Of a stretch of 50,020 nt of DNA, positions 41,780 through 50,020 are shown piece after piece. The stretch is from positions 1 through 50,020 of the forward strand of contig CADCJX010000017.1 of the NCBI GenBank assembly GCA_902801885.1, read 5' to 3'. Both the position numbers and the translations under genes were made by a program. Each line of letters opens with the position of its first letter. The stretch's first letter is position 1. Under the pieces are notes generated by a model. It worked only from the letters and a program-made list of their open reading frames with translations, made no database searches and had not been told where the DNA came from. This DNA is from an uncultured Bacteroidia bacterium. Lineage in GTDB: Bacteria > Bacteroidota > Bacteroidia > Bacteroidales > UBA932.

Positions 41780-42859
41780 ATGAACAAGAAGGTCGGGAAT
41801 ATTCTCAAGTACTCTTTGTCCATCCTGCTTGCCGTCGCACTCCTGTATTTCGCTTTCAAGGACGTCGATTGGTCCGAGTTCTGGACAGCTCTCAAAGCAT
41901 GTAGATGGGAATTCGTAGTTCTTTCCATGGCCTTCGGTACCCTGGCCTTCTTCTGCCGGGCAATGAGATGGCGTCAGCTCCTGCTTCCGATCGACAAGTC
42001 AACTTCTGGCCTTACCTGTTTCAATGCAGTCAACATTAGTTATCTGGTGAACATGGTCCTGCCACGCGTCGGGGAAATTGTAAGGTGCGGTTACATCACG
42101 GCACATTCCAAGAAAGTCCAGGACGATGAAAGCGGACAGCCCCACAGGCTTGCAACCTTCGACAAGGTACTTGGTACGGCAGCCCTTGACAGGATGGTGG
42201 ACATCATCATGCTGCTGCTGTTCCTGTTCACATTCCTGCTTTTCACATGGAAGCGTTTCGGAGGCTTTTTCTCCGAGAAGATATTCGGCGCAGCATCCGG
42301 CAGTGTCACTGCTGCCAAGGTGACTGTGGCCGTGGGTGTCGTTGTCTTTGCGGTGCTTTTCATTTGGATGATAATCCGTTATGCCGACCGGTGGAAGCCC
42401 CTGGGCAAGATCAAGGACTTTTGCGTGGGACTTGGACAGGGTTTTGTCAGCTGCCTGAAGATGGAGAAGGCTTGGCAGTTTTTTGCATGGTCACTGGCAA
42501 TCTGGATTTGTTACTGGATGATGAGTGCAACCATCCTGTGGGCCGTCCAAGGGATTGACATCTCATCCGTTCCCTCCGACATGGCATCTGCTGTTTCCCT
42601 CGTAAATGGCCTTAACCTGACGGATGCCATGTTCCTGATGCTTGCAGGAAGCCTTGCTTCAATCGTACCGGTTCCCGGTGGTTTCGGTGCCTTCCATTTC
42701 ATTGTGGCCGGAGCCTTGTCCTACACTTATGGGATACCCTTCGGATTCGGAATGATCTTCGCCACCCTGTCCCATGAATCCCAGGCCATCAACCAGATCA
42801 TCTGGGGAATGATTTCCTACATCAGCGAACATTTTAGAAAAAACAATAATGAAGTCTAG
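41780..42859 (+). CDS. YbhN/LPG-synthase-type flippase-like membrane protein
   Basis: A 359-aa integral membrane protein of the lysylphosphatidylglycerol synthase transmembrane (UPF0104/AglD-like) family. Marks: LLYFAFKDVDWSEFWTAL after the first segment, NISYLVNMVLPRVGEIVRCGYI, KVLGTAALDRMVDI, and the C-terminal PVPGGFGAFHFIVAGAL. Members act in polyprenol or lipid translocation. The frame extends upstream, but ATG at 41780 directly follows a promoter. It overlaps the GH106 start by 11 bp, so it is transcribed with the pectin-degrading genes although its role there is unclear. Confidence 0.87.
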   Translation: MNKKVGNILKYSLSILLAVALLYFAFKDVDWSEFWTALKACRWEFVVLSMAFGTLAFFCRAMRWRQLLLPIDKSTSGLTCFNAVNISYLVNMVLPRVGEIVRCGYITAHSKKVQDDESGQPHRLATFDKVLGTAALDRMVDIIMLLLFLFTFLLFTWKRFGGFFSEKIFGAASGSVTAAKVTVAVGVVVFAVLFIWMIIRYADRWKPLGKIKDFCVGLGQGFVSCLKMEKAWQFFAWSLAIWICYWMMSATILWAVQGIDISSVPSDMASAVSLVNGLNLTDAMFLMLAGSLASIVPVPGGFGAFHFIVAGALSYTYGIPFGFGMIFATLSHESQAINQIIWGMISYISEHFRKNNNEV

Positions 42860-45713
42860 CAGAATCATTTTGATCACAGCCTTGCTCCTTGTCCTGCCTC
42901 TGGCTGGAATGACGCAGGCTCAGACCAAGCTCTCTTCAAAACAACTCTACTCACAGTTCCAGAATCCGGACAGCCGTTACAGGCCTTTTGTCAGGTGGTG
43001 GTGGAACGGCGACCGTGTCAAGGCCGAGGAATTGGTGCGAGAACTGCACATCCTCAAGGATGCCGGAATAGGTGGAGTGGAGATCAATCCGATCTCCTTC
43101 CCGTCCGGAGCTGACACCCTTGACACAAAGCCTCTCAAGTGGCTGAGTGACGAGTGGATCGACATGCTGAAGGTGGTCTTTGACGAAGCCGACAGGATCG
43201 GTCTTCAATGTGACCTTATCATAGGTTCAGGATGGCCTTTCGGAGCTGAGGACCTGCCAAGGGATGAAAGGGCGGAAGTTCTTCTTACCTATGCTCTTCC
43301 GGTCCCTTCAGGAGAGAGGCTCGAGATGTCGACCTTCCACATATTCAAGGAGATCGATCCGGGGGTAACTATAGTAAACCCCCGCCGTACCCCCGAACTG
43401 GTGTCAGTCTGCCTGGCCCCGGATCCCATGGGAAGCCTGGACGATGCAATCGACCTCAGCGGAAACGTCAAGGACGGCATCATCTCCGTTGACGTTCCTG
43501 AAGGCAAGTGGCAGCTCTATGCCATGGTCAAGTTCGAGTCTTTCGCAAGCGTCATCAACGGAGCTCCCGGGGCTGCCGGATCCATCCTCAACCACATGGA
43601 TGCCACTGCCGTCAGGCATTATCTCGACCATATGGCTGATGCGATTGAGGCCAAGCTCGGCCCCCTTTCCGGTCACCTGAGAGCCTTCTTCGTGGATAGC
43701 ATGGAGCTTGAAGGGAACAACTGGACGGCTGACTTTGCTACAGAATTCAAGGCCCGCAGGGGCTACGACCTTCTGCCCTGGCTGCCTTTTACCATGTTCG
43801 AAGTAGGACGCCTGGGTGATGTCAAGAGTTTTGAATATGGTTCAAAGAAAACTCCGAAATTCCAGGAGGAAGTGGACAGGGTCAGGTTCGATTTCGAGCT
43901 CACAAAGGCCGAACTCCTTCATGAGCGCTACACCAGGACCTTCCTGGGATGGTGCAAGGAAAAAGGCGTGAAATCACGCGCCCAGGCCTATGGTCGTGGT
44001 TTCTTCCCCCTTGAGAGTTCCCTTGGCTACGACATCCCTGAAGGGGAGTCCTGGACCACCAACTGGCTCAAGCACAGGATCGGTGAGGAGATGGGTGATG
44101 AGGACTACCGTCGCGGACGTGGCTACACGATGATCAACAAGTACGTCTCTTCAGCGGCCCATCTATCTGGCAACCGCATGGTCAGTGCCGAAGAGATGAC
44201 AAACACCTACAAGGTTTTCACCACCTCCCTGGAATTCCTCAAGGTCGGATCTGACATGAGTGCCATTTCCGGCGTCACCCATTCAGTGTGGCACGGATTC
44301 AACTATTCTCCACTTGAGGCTGAGTTCCCGGGTTGGATCCAGTACGGAACCTTCCACAACGAAAGGAACACCTGGTGGCCCTATGTAAAGAATCTCAATG
44401 ACTACCGTGCCCGGCTTGCAAGCCAGCTCCAGAATGCGGACATGTACACCGACATCGCCATCCTTCCGGCCAACTATGACATGTGGACCACCATGGGCGT
44501 GCAGACCGAACCGTTCCCGGTGAAGCTTAACATTCCCTACACCTCCCTCATCTGGGAGGCCATCCACAAGACAGGAGGCGGAGCCGACTATGTCAGCGAG
44601 ACCATACTCAAGGATGCTACAGTCAGGAAAGGCAAGCTCTGCTACGGTCCCAAGGAATATGGAACCCTCTTCATCGTAGAAGTCACCGGAACTACTCCTG
44701 AGGTCATCTCCAAGCTCGAGGAGTTCGTCAAGCAAGGCGGAAGGGTTTTCTGTGTCGGCAAATATCCTCAGAAGTCTCTTGGATTCAAGGATTATGAAGC
44801 CCGTGACAGGGAGATAGCTGCAGGAGTAGAGCGCCTCAAGGCCTACCCTGACAACTTTATCCTTCTCCAGAAGCCCGAGGACGGGAAGTATCTCGAGTGG
44901 TACGAGGCTGTCATGGAAAAATATTCCCTGCCTCATTCCATCACTGTTTCAACTCCGGACCGTTTCCTGCTCCAGAATCGCTATGTCACCGATGACGGCA
45001 GCAACATGTTCCTCATGATGAATGCCCACATGAGCGAACCTCGTGAGACAGACGTTACTTTCCCCAGGTCAATCACTTCCGGCAAGCATGCTTGGGTGTA
45101 TGACCCGGCGACAGGCACAAGGACTGCCCTCAAACTTGACAGCAACGGGAAGGTCCATTTCCGTTTCGGTCCTTCGGAGACCTACCTGATAGTCTTCAAC
45201 AAGGATGGCCGCGCCTCATCTAAGAGGAATCCTTCCCCTGTCATCCTGAGCGCCGCGAAGGATCTAGGCACAGCGACTGGCCCCTGGACACTGACTCTCC
45301 ACCAGCCCCAGCTTGACTCTACCTGGACTGCCACCCTTGACACCCTCCAGGATTTCAAGGACATGAAGGATTCTTCCTTCGTGAACTTCATGGGAACGGT
45401 AGTCTACAAGACAACAGTCACCCTTGACGGAAAGGATCTTCCCAAATACATCGACCTCGGCAAGGTTGCCGACATCTGTGAACTGAAGGTCAACGGCAAG
45501 GATGCCGGAATGAAATGGTTCGGAGAAAGAATCTACGACATATCCCCTTACGTCCGGGGAGGAGAGAACACCATCGAGGTGAAAGTCACTACCTTGATGG
45601 GTAACTACATCCAGACTCTAAAGGACAACCGCGCTGCCCAGCGTTTCGTGCTGAGGCGTAACCAGCCTTATGTGTCTGCAGGATTGATTGGACCAGTAAA
45701 ATTATACAAATGA
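42849..45713 (+). CDS. GH106-family alpha-L-rhamnosidase
   Basis: A 954-aa exported enzyme (signal LITALLLVLPLAGMTQAQ). The GH106 start FVRWWWNGDRVKAEELVRELHILKDAGIGGVEINPI (two short blocks) is followed by GSGWPFG, AFFVDSMELEGNNWT and VSAEEMTNTYKVF. The C-terminal ~110 residues form a jelly-roll domain (NFMGTVVYKTTVTL, KVNGKDAGMKWF). It removes alpha-L-rhamnose from rhamnogalacturonan or plant glycosides. A 27-bp hairpin repeat lies in frame at 45239-45265 (about residues 797-806, PVILSAAKDLG) in the linker before the jelly roll. Its stop overlaps the next gene by 4 bp. Confidence 0.9.
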   Translation: MKSSRIILITALLLVLPLAGMTQAQTKLSSKQLYSQFQNPDSRYRPFVRWWWNGDRVKAEELVRELHILKDAGIGGVEINPISFPSGADTLDTKPLKWLSDEWIDMLKVVFDEADRIGLQCDLIIGSGWPFGAEDLPRDERAEVLLTYALPVPSGERLEMSTFHIFKEIDPGVTIVNPRRTPELVSVCLAPDPMGSLDDAIDLSGNVKDGIISVDVPEGKWQLYAMVKFESFASVINGAPGAAGSILNHMDATAVRHYLDHMADAIEAKLGPLSGHLRAFFVDSMELEGNNWTADFATEFKARRGYDLLPWLPFTMFEVGRLGDVKSFEYGSKKTPKFQEEVDRVRFDFELTKAELLHERYTRTFLGWCKEKGVKSRAQAYGRGFFPLESSLGYDIPEGESWTTNWLKHRIGEEMGDEDYRRGRGYTMINKYVSSAAHLSGNRMVSAEEMTNTYKVFTTSLEFLKVGSDMSAISGVTHSVWHGFNYSPLEAEFPGWIQYGTFHNERNTWWPYVKNLNDYRARLASQLQNADMYTDIAILPANYDMWTTMGVQTEPFPVKLNIPYTSLIWEAIHKTGGGADYVSETILKDATVRKGKLCYGPKEYGTLFIVEVTGTTPEVISKLEEFVKQGGRVFCVGKYPQKSLGFKDYEARDREIAAGVERLKAYPDNFILLQKPEDGKYLEWYEAVMEKYSLPHSITVSTPDRFLLQNRYVTDDGSNMFLMMNAHMSEPRETDVTFPRSITSGKHAWVYDPATGTRTALKLDSNGKVHFRFGPSETYLIVFNKDGRASSKRNPSPVILSAAKDLGTATGPWTLTLHQPQLDSTWTATLDTLQDFKDMKDSSFVNFMGTVVYKTTVTLDGKDLPKYIDLGKVADICELKVNGKDAGMKWFGERIYDISPYVRGGENTIEVKVTTLMGNYIQTLKDNRAAQRFVLRRNQPYVSAGLIGPVKLYK
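45239..45265 (+). repeat. Dispersed hairpin repeat inside the GH106 gene (copy F)
   Basis: A 27-bp (nine-codon) in-frame unit with core TCCTGAGCGCCGCGAAGGA (45244-45262). The stem partners and tandem G-A are kept while the loop changes from GAA to GCC. It encodes VILSAAKDL, the same frame as copy D in aroDA. Confidence 0.72.
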
Positions 45714-47209
45714 AAAAATTCCTGAAACTTGCAGCCGCAGTGCTGCTTCTCGCGGGAGCCGGCCAGACGCTCGGAGCCGCAGATTACTTTGCGAGGGACT
45801 TCGGTGCAGTCCCTGATGGCGTGACGCTCAACACTGTGAGCATCCAGGCTGCCATCGACTTCGTGTCCGCGCACGGAGGCGGTCGCGTTGTCCTTGACAA
45901 TGGCGACTATGTTTCCGGATCGATCTATCTCAAGAATGGAGTGACCCTGTGGATTGATGAGGATTCCTCCCTTTTGGGCTCGCTGAACCCATTCGACTAC
46001 ATTAAGGACCCTGATGCCAAGTGGACAGCACTCATCTTTGCAGTCGGCCAGAAGAATATCGGCATCGAAGGTGGCGGTACTGTCAACGGACGTGGTTTTG
46101 AGATCGCCACCCGTTTCATCGACTTCGTCCACCTTGGAGTTTTCACTGATCCCCTGGGGAACGACCGTCTACAGGAAGGCAACCGTCCGGAAAACATCCA
46201 TTTCCTGAAATGTGAAGGAATAGTTATCCGTGACATCACGCTCAGGGATCCAGGTTGCTGGAACCAGCAGTACGACAAGTGCCGTGACATCCTTGTGGAA
46301 AGGGTCCATGTCGATGCAAAGTCCTATTGGAACAACGACGGAATCGACATCGTGGACAGCAGCGACGTGATCATCCGCGATTGTTTCTTCGACGCAGCTG
46401 ACGATGTGTACTGCTTCAAGAGCCATAGCAACGATGGCATAAGCGAGAATATCCTTGTCGAGAACTGCGTCGGACGTTCGAGTGCCAACGGCATCAAGTT
46501 CGGAACCTACACCAGGGGCAAGTTCCGCAATTTCAAGTTCAAGAACATCAAGATCTACGACACCTACCGCAGCGCAATCACTATCGCTACAGTCGATGGA
46601 GCCACGATCGAGGATGTCGAGTTTGATGGAATAGAGAGCATCCATACAGGCAATCCCATATTCCTTCGTACCGGAACCCGCCACACCCGTGACGATCAGA
46701 AGCCATATCTAAGGAACATCACGATCAAGAACATGTATGCCGAGGTTCCGCTTGAGAAACCGGACGCAGGCTACAGCTATGAGGGCCCTGTCGAGGATCT
46801 CCCGCGCAATGTCTGTCCCAGCATCATCGCAGGTGTTCCCGGAATCAGGATCGAGAATGTGAAGCTTGAGAACATCGAGATCGTCTATCCCGGCCATGCC
46901 GACCCTGAATATGCCTACGCGGGATCTTCCAAGGAGGAACTCGCTGCCATCGAAGAGCAGGAGACCCGCTATCCTGAATTTTCCAACTGGAAGGAGCTTC
47001 CCGCCTGGGGCTTCTGGATCCGTCACGCTGACGGGATCGAGTTCAACAACGTAAAGATTACGGTTGCCGGCGAAGACTACCGTCCTGCCATCATTACCGA
47101 CGATGTCAACGGACTCCGCCTGAAGAATGTCGAGATCAATCAAGACACTGCTCCCAAGGGCAAGAAGCAGATCATCAACAAGGACACCAAGAACATCAAG
47201 AAGAAATGA
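45710..47209 (+). CDS. GH28-family polygalacturonase-like enzyme
   Basis: A 499-aa exported right-handed beta-helix protein (signal AAAVLLLAGAGQTLGA). GH28 features: FGAVPDGVTLNTVSIQAAID at the start, DPGCWNQQYDKCRDILVERV, the catalytic Asp region NNDGIDIVDSSDV and DAADDVYCFKS (the usual GDD is ADD here). The loop usually GHG is NGIKFGT, so the exact mechanism may differ from plain polygalacturonase; exo-acting or rhamnogalacturonan specificity fits. It overlaps GH106 (ATGA) upstream and the short GH28-like gene downstream. Confidence 0.9.
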   Translation: MKKFLKLAAAVLLLAGAGQTLGAADYFARDFGAVPDGVTLNTVSIQAAIDFVSAHGGGRVVLDNGDYVSGSIYLKNGVTLWIDEDSSLLGSLNPFDYIKDPDAKWTALIFAVGQKNIGIEGGGTVNGRGFEIATRFIDFVHLGVFTDPLGNDRLQEGNRPENIHFLKCEGIVIRDITLRDPGCWNQQYDKCRDILVERVHVDAKSYWNNDGIDIVDSSDVIIRDCFFDAADDVYCFKSHSNDGISENILVENCVGRSSANGIKFGTYTRGKFRNFKFKNIKIYDTYRSAITIATVDGATIEDVEFDGIESIHTGNPIFLRTGTRHTRDDQKPYLRNITIKNMYAEVPLEKPDAGYSYEGPVEDLPRNVCPSIIAGVPGIRIENVKLENIEIVYPGHADPEYAYAGSSKEELAAIEEQETRYPEFSNWKELPAWGFWIRHADGIEFNNVKITVAGEDYRPAIITDDVNGLRLKNVEINQDTAPKGKKQIINKDTKNIKKK

Positions 47210-47784
47210 AAAAGTTACTCATCATAGCTTCCTTGCTGCTGGTTTCGCTGGCGGGAAGCGCTCAGGACAAACAGCCGGTTTACAAGTCCTCTTTCTTCGG
47301 AATCAGGAGCAACGGCACAACCGACAACACGACTTCAATCCAGAAGGCGGTTGATTTCATCGCTTCCAAGGGTGGCGGTACACTTGAATTCAGCGTGGGA
47401 CGCTACCTTACCGGAGCGGTCCAGTTGAAGTCGGGAGTGGACATCTATCTTCGTGAAGGAGCAGTGATCGTCGGATCATCGAACATATATTCCTATGGCG
47501 GCCACAAGGGAGTCTTCTGGGGAGAAGGGATCTCGGATGTGACGATTTCTGGAAAGGGGGTCATCGACGGCCGTGGTCCTGAACTTCTAAGGAACATCGA
47601 TGGCCAGATAAAGATGAGGCATATCCCGGATGACACCACGGTCCCTACCCTTGTCTACCTCAAGGACTGCAAGAATGTGAATCTCAAGGACTTCATCCTC
47701 CGTTATCCCGCAACCCGCGACAACCTCTACATAATCGAAGGAGGAGACGTGAAGGTTGAGGGTTGCTACACCGACACGAAATGA
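47206..47784 (+). CDS. Short GH28-like beta-helix protein (N-terminal part only)
   Basis: A 192-aa exported protein (signal LLIIASLLLVSLAGSAQ) resembling only the N-terminal half of a GH28: SFFGIRSNGTTDNTTSIQKAVDFI, then VDIYLREGAVIVGS, ISGKGVIDGRG, and NVNLKDFILRYPATRDN. It stops just before the region that carries GH28 catalytic aspartates, so it cannot be an active GH28 as read. The 4-bp overlaps at both ends (ATGA) preserve coupling to its neighbours, arguing for a maintained short protein rather than recent decay. It could be a carbohydrate-binding relic. Confidence 0.75.
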   Translation: MKKLLIIASLLLVSLAGSAQDKQPVYKSSFFGIRSNGTTDNTTSIQKAVDFIASKGGGTLEFSVGRYLTGAVQLKSGVDIYLREGAVIVGSSNIYSYGGHKGVFWGEGISDVTISGKGVIDGRGPELLRNIDGQIKMRHIPDDTTVPTLVYLKDCKNVNLKDFILRYPATRDNLYIIEGGDVKVEGCYTDTK

Positions 47785-49724
47785 GAAATATATTAGCGAC
47801 AGCCGCCCTGCTCCTGTGCCTTTGTGCGGGAGCAGGAGCGGAAGAGTATTCCTGGAAGGCCAAATGGATTTCAAAGGAGCAGCAGGTCAGTGAAACCAAC
47901 TCCTGGATGGCTTTCCGCAAGGACGTTGAAATCGAGAAGGTCCCTTCATCGTTGGTGGCGAGGATAGCGGCCGATACCAAATACTGGCTTTGGATCAATG
48001 GTGAGCCTGTAGTCTTCGAAGGGGGACTCAAGAGAGGCCCTTCCATCGGAGGAGGCTATTACGACAAGGTTGAGATTGCTCCTTTCCTCAAGCAGGGCAA
48101 GAACAGGATTTCAGTCCTGGTGTGGTACTTCGGGCGTTCCGGTTTCAGTCACATGAGCAGCGGCACCCTGGCCCTTCTTTTTGATGCCCAGTGCCCAGGA
48201 ATCGAGATCCTTACCGATAAAAGTTGGGAGGCCTCGGTGCAGCATGGTTACGGCACCGCTTCCCATCGCAAGCCCAACATCCGTCTCTCCGAGAGCAATA
48301 TCCGCTACGATGCCAATGCCTACAACTATTTCTGGTTCAAGGAGGATGATCCCAAATGGCTGGGGTCTGCCCTCGAGCTTCCATTCAAGCCGGGTGATGC
48401 CCCGTTGGGTGAGCTTGTAGAGCGTCCTATCCCTCTTTGGAAGGATTACGGGCTCAAGGAATATCCTTCCACCCGACAGAGCGGAGACACTCTCTACTGC
48501 AAGCTACCCTACAATTGCCAGTTCACTCCCTGGCTCAAGGTTGAGGCTCCGAAAGGAAAGGTTATTTCCATCCACACCGACCACGACATCGTCACCGGCG
48601 AGAAATGCATCAGCGCTGAATATGTCACCAAGGACGGTGTCCAGGAATATGAAAGCTTCGGTTGGATGTCAGGAGAGGAAGTCTTTTACATAATACCAAG
48701 TGATGTCAAGGTGTTGGATGTCAAGTTCCGTGAAACGGGCTACAATTCTGAATTCACCGGCACCTTCTCCTGTTCAGATCCCTTCCTTAATGACTATTGG
48801 CAGAAAGCCCAGAGGACCCTTTACATCTGCATGAGGGACACCTACTACGATTGTCCGGACCGTGAAAGGGCCCAGTGGTGGGGAGATGAGGTGAATGAAC
48901 TCAACGAGGCCTTCTACCTTCTGGACCGTAAAGCTGACAACCTCGCCCGCAAGGGGATCATGGAACTTGTCCGCTGGCAGAAGCCGGATGGGGTGATGTA
49001 CGCTCCTATCCCTTGTTCCAACTATTTCAAGGAACTGCCTATGCAGATCCTGAACTCCATTGGCTGGTACGGTTTCAGGGGATATGGCTTTTATTCAGGG
49101 GATTTCTCGTTCGTAAAAGATGTCTATCCTGCTGTCCACAAGTATATCCATGAAGTCTGGGAGCTTGATTCAGAAGGGCTTCCGATCTACCGTACAGGAG
49201 CCTGGGACTGGCCTGACGCCGGTTTCCACCAGGATAGGTACGCCCAGCTTCATCTGTGGTATTACCTGGCTCTCAAGGCAGAAGCTGAGTTCGCGAGGAT
49301 GCTTGGAAAAGAGGCAGATGCAGTCAAAGACGAGGCCATGATGGCAAGGATAGCAGCTGTGCTCAACACAAAGTACTGGAATGGAGCAGCATACATTACT
49401 CCCGGCCATACTGACAATCCTGACGACCGTGTCCAGGCCCTTGCCGTGATCTCCGGAGTGGCTTCAGCTGATAAGTATCCTGCTTTGAAAAAGGTGTTTG
49501 CCGAGCGCTTCAATGCGACGACCTACATGTTCCCTTATGTCCTGGATGCCCTTTATACCATGGGCGAGCCGCAGATGGCCCTTGACAGGATGAGGAAGAT
49601 GTACCCTACCATCATGAAAGACTCTTGCAGTACCCTTTATGAGCATTGGAATTTCGACGGTTCCTGCAACCATGCATGGGCTGGAGGCGGGGTGATCTCC
49701 ATGGTGACCCTGATGCTCAAGGGC
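47781..49724 (+). CDS. GH78-family alpha-L-rhamnosidase, 3' end lost at a chimeric join
   Basis: About 648 residues are visible from MRNILATAALLLCLCAGAGA (signal). The N-terminal beta-sandwich domains include AADTKYWLWINGEPVVFEGG and ISVLVWYFGRSGFSHMS. The GH78 signature DTYYDCPDRERAQWWGDEVNE marks the catalytic (alpha/alpha)6 barrel, and the general-base region STLYEHWNFDGSCNHAWAGG is present near 49,650. After MLKG (about 49,713-49,724) the frame continues into an unrelated CbiQ sequence, so the C-terminal domain is missing. It overlaps the previous gene by 4 bp. With GH106 and GH28 it fits rhamnogalacturonan breakdown. Confidence 0.88.
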
Positions 49725-50020
49725 GTTTTTTGCCTGATGGCCTCCTTCCTGCTGATGGCCACCACGCCCATCGACAGCCTCTGCGCCGCCCTGCGGAAGC
49801 TGCACGTGCCCGGCATGATCGTGACGCTGCTGCTGCTGACCTACCGCTACGTTGGCGTGATGACGGAGGAGCTGGCGGTGATGACCGACGCCTACCATCT
49901 GCGGGCCCCGGGGCAGAAGGGCATCCAGGTGTCCGCCTGGGGTTCCTTCCTGGGCCAGCTTCTGCTGCGCAGCATGGACCGGGCCCAGGAGCTCTACAGC
50001 AGCATGCTGCTGCGGGGCTA
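49725..50020 (+). CDS. cbiQ: CbiQ, cobalt ECF transporter T component (internal fragment, foreign origin)
   Basis: About 98 residues of an ECF-transporter T protein: FCLMASFLLMATTPI (membrane segment), ALRKLHVPGMIVTLLLLTYRY, AYHLRAPGQKGI and LLLRSMDRAQELYSSML. The RAPGQKG and SMDRAQ blocks are those of CbiQ from Clostridia/Oscillospiraceae. The N-terminus is absent, since the frame is entered from the rhamnosidase, and the right end runs out of the window. Third codon positions are almost all G or C, unlike the rest of the window. This is probably from another organism joined during assembly. Confidence 0.85.

Noticed and set aside
49725-50020. A genuine GH78-CbiQ fusion protein
   Set aside because: The parts act in different compartments, base composition changes at the join, and CbiQ lacks its start; an assembly chimera is simpler.

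Overview
The window reads as a piece of an uncultured gut-type Bacteroidales genome of roughly 50% GC. The evidence is consistent: promoters of the Bacteroidetes form (-33 TTTG, -7 TAnnTTTG), almost no Shine-Dalgarno sequences, many Sec- or lipoprotein-type secreted enzymes, Ser-type sulfatases, GH84/GH106/GH28/GH78 glycosidases, a TonB-dependent receptor, SufBCD, and a b-type SdhC. The genus cannot be fixed from sequence alone. The last ~300 bp (from about 49,725) are different: very GC-rich third positions and a clear CbiQ (cobalt ECF transporter) protein of Clostridia type, joined in frame to an alpha-L-rhamnosidase. I read this as an assembly chimera.

Layout. 1-6.3 kb: the end of a serpin gene, then a five-gene tripartite efflux operon (ATPase, two FtsX-type permeases, membrane-fusion protein, TolC-like channel). 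6.3-11.5 kb: a C69 dipeptidase converging on a leftward operon (secreted propeller-like protein, dicarboxylate-type symporter, MetX), then ispF. 11.6-14.1 kb: two tRNAs, an orphan sdhC, and a stand-alone TrpB2 gene behind a complete ribosome-mediated Trp attenuator. 14.2-19.9 kb: an inverted pair of short hairpin repeats, aroC, then divergently sufB-pnuC-sufC-sufD(short)-ispE. 19.9-23.2 kb: a DUF6057-like membrane protein and a CxxCH/TolB-propeller lipoprotein. 23.2-26.8 kb: a MITE-like palindromic element, then a leftward shikimate operon (PPC-domain gene, aroB, fused aroD-aroA). 26.8-35.9 kb: GH84 beta-hexosaminidase, and a leftward cluster of two sulfatases, an alpha/beta hydrolase, an FAD oxidoreductase, a ProX-type editing protein and an outer-membrane barrel, with a second barrel gene divergent. 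35.9-39.3 kb: a repeat- and hairpin-rich spacer, tRNA-Arg, and a TonB receptor divergent from an AraC regulator with tandem binding-site repeats. 39.3-41.7 kb: PfkB kinase, a small conserved protein and a DUF368 (PopT-type) lipid translocase. 41.8-49.7 kb: a rightward unit with a YbhN-like membrane protein, GH106, GH28, a short GH28-like protein and GH78, pointing to rhamnose- and galacturonate-containing pectin (rhamnogalacturonan).

Shared themes. The shikimate genes aroB, aroDA and aroC, with TrpB2 under Trp control, form an aromatic amino acid thread; ispE and ispF belong to the MEP isoprenoid pathway. Several promoters put the -7 box only 4-7 nt before the start codon, suggesting leaderless mRNAs. 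A dispersed hairpin repeat family (six copies) carries a conserved tandem G-A mismatch with compensatory stem changes, and twice lies in frame inside genes. I found no CRISPR array, rRNA gene, phage region or intact insertion sequence.
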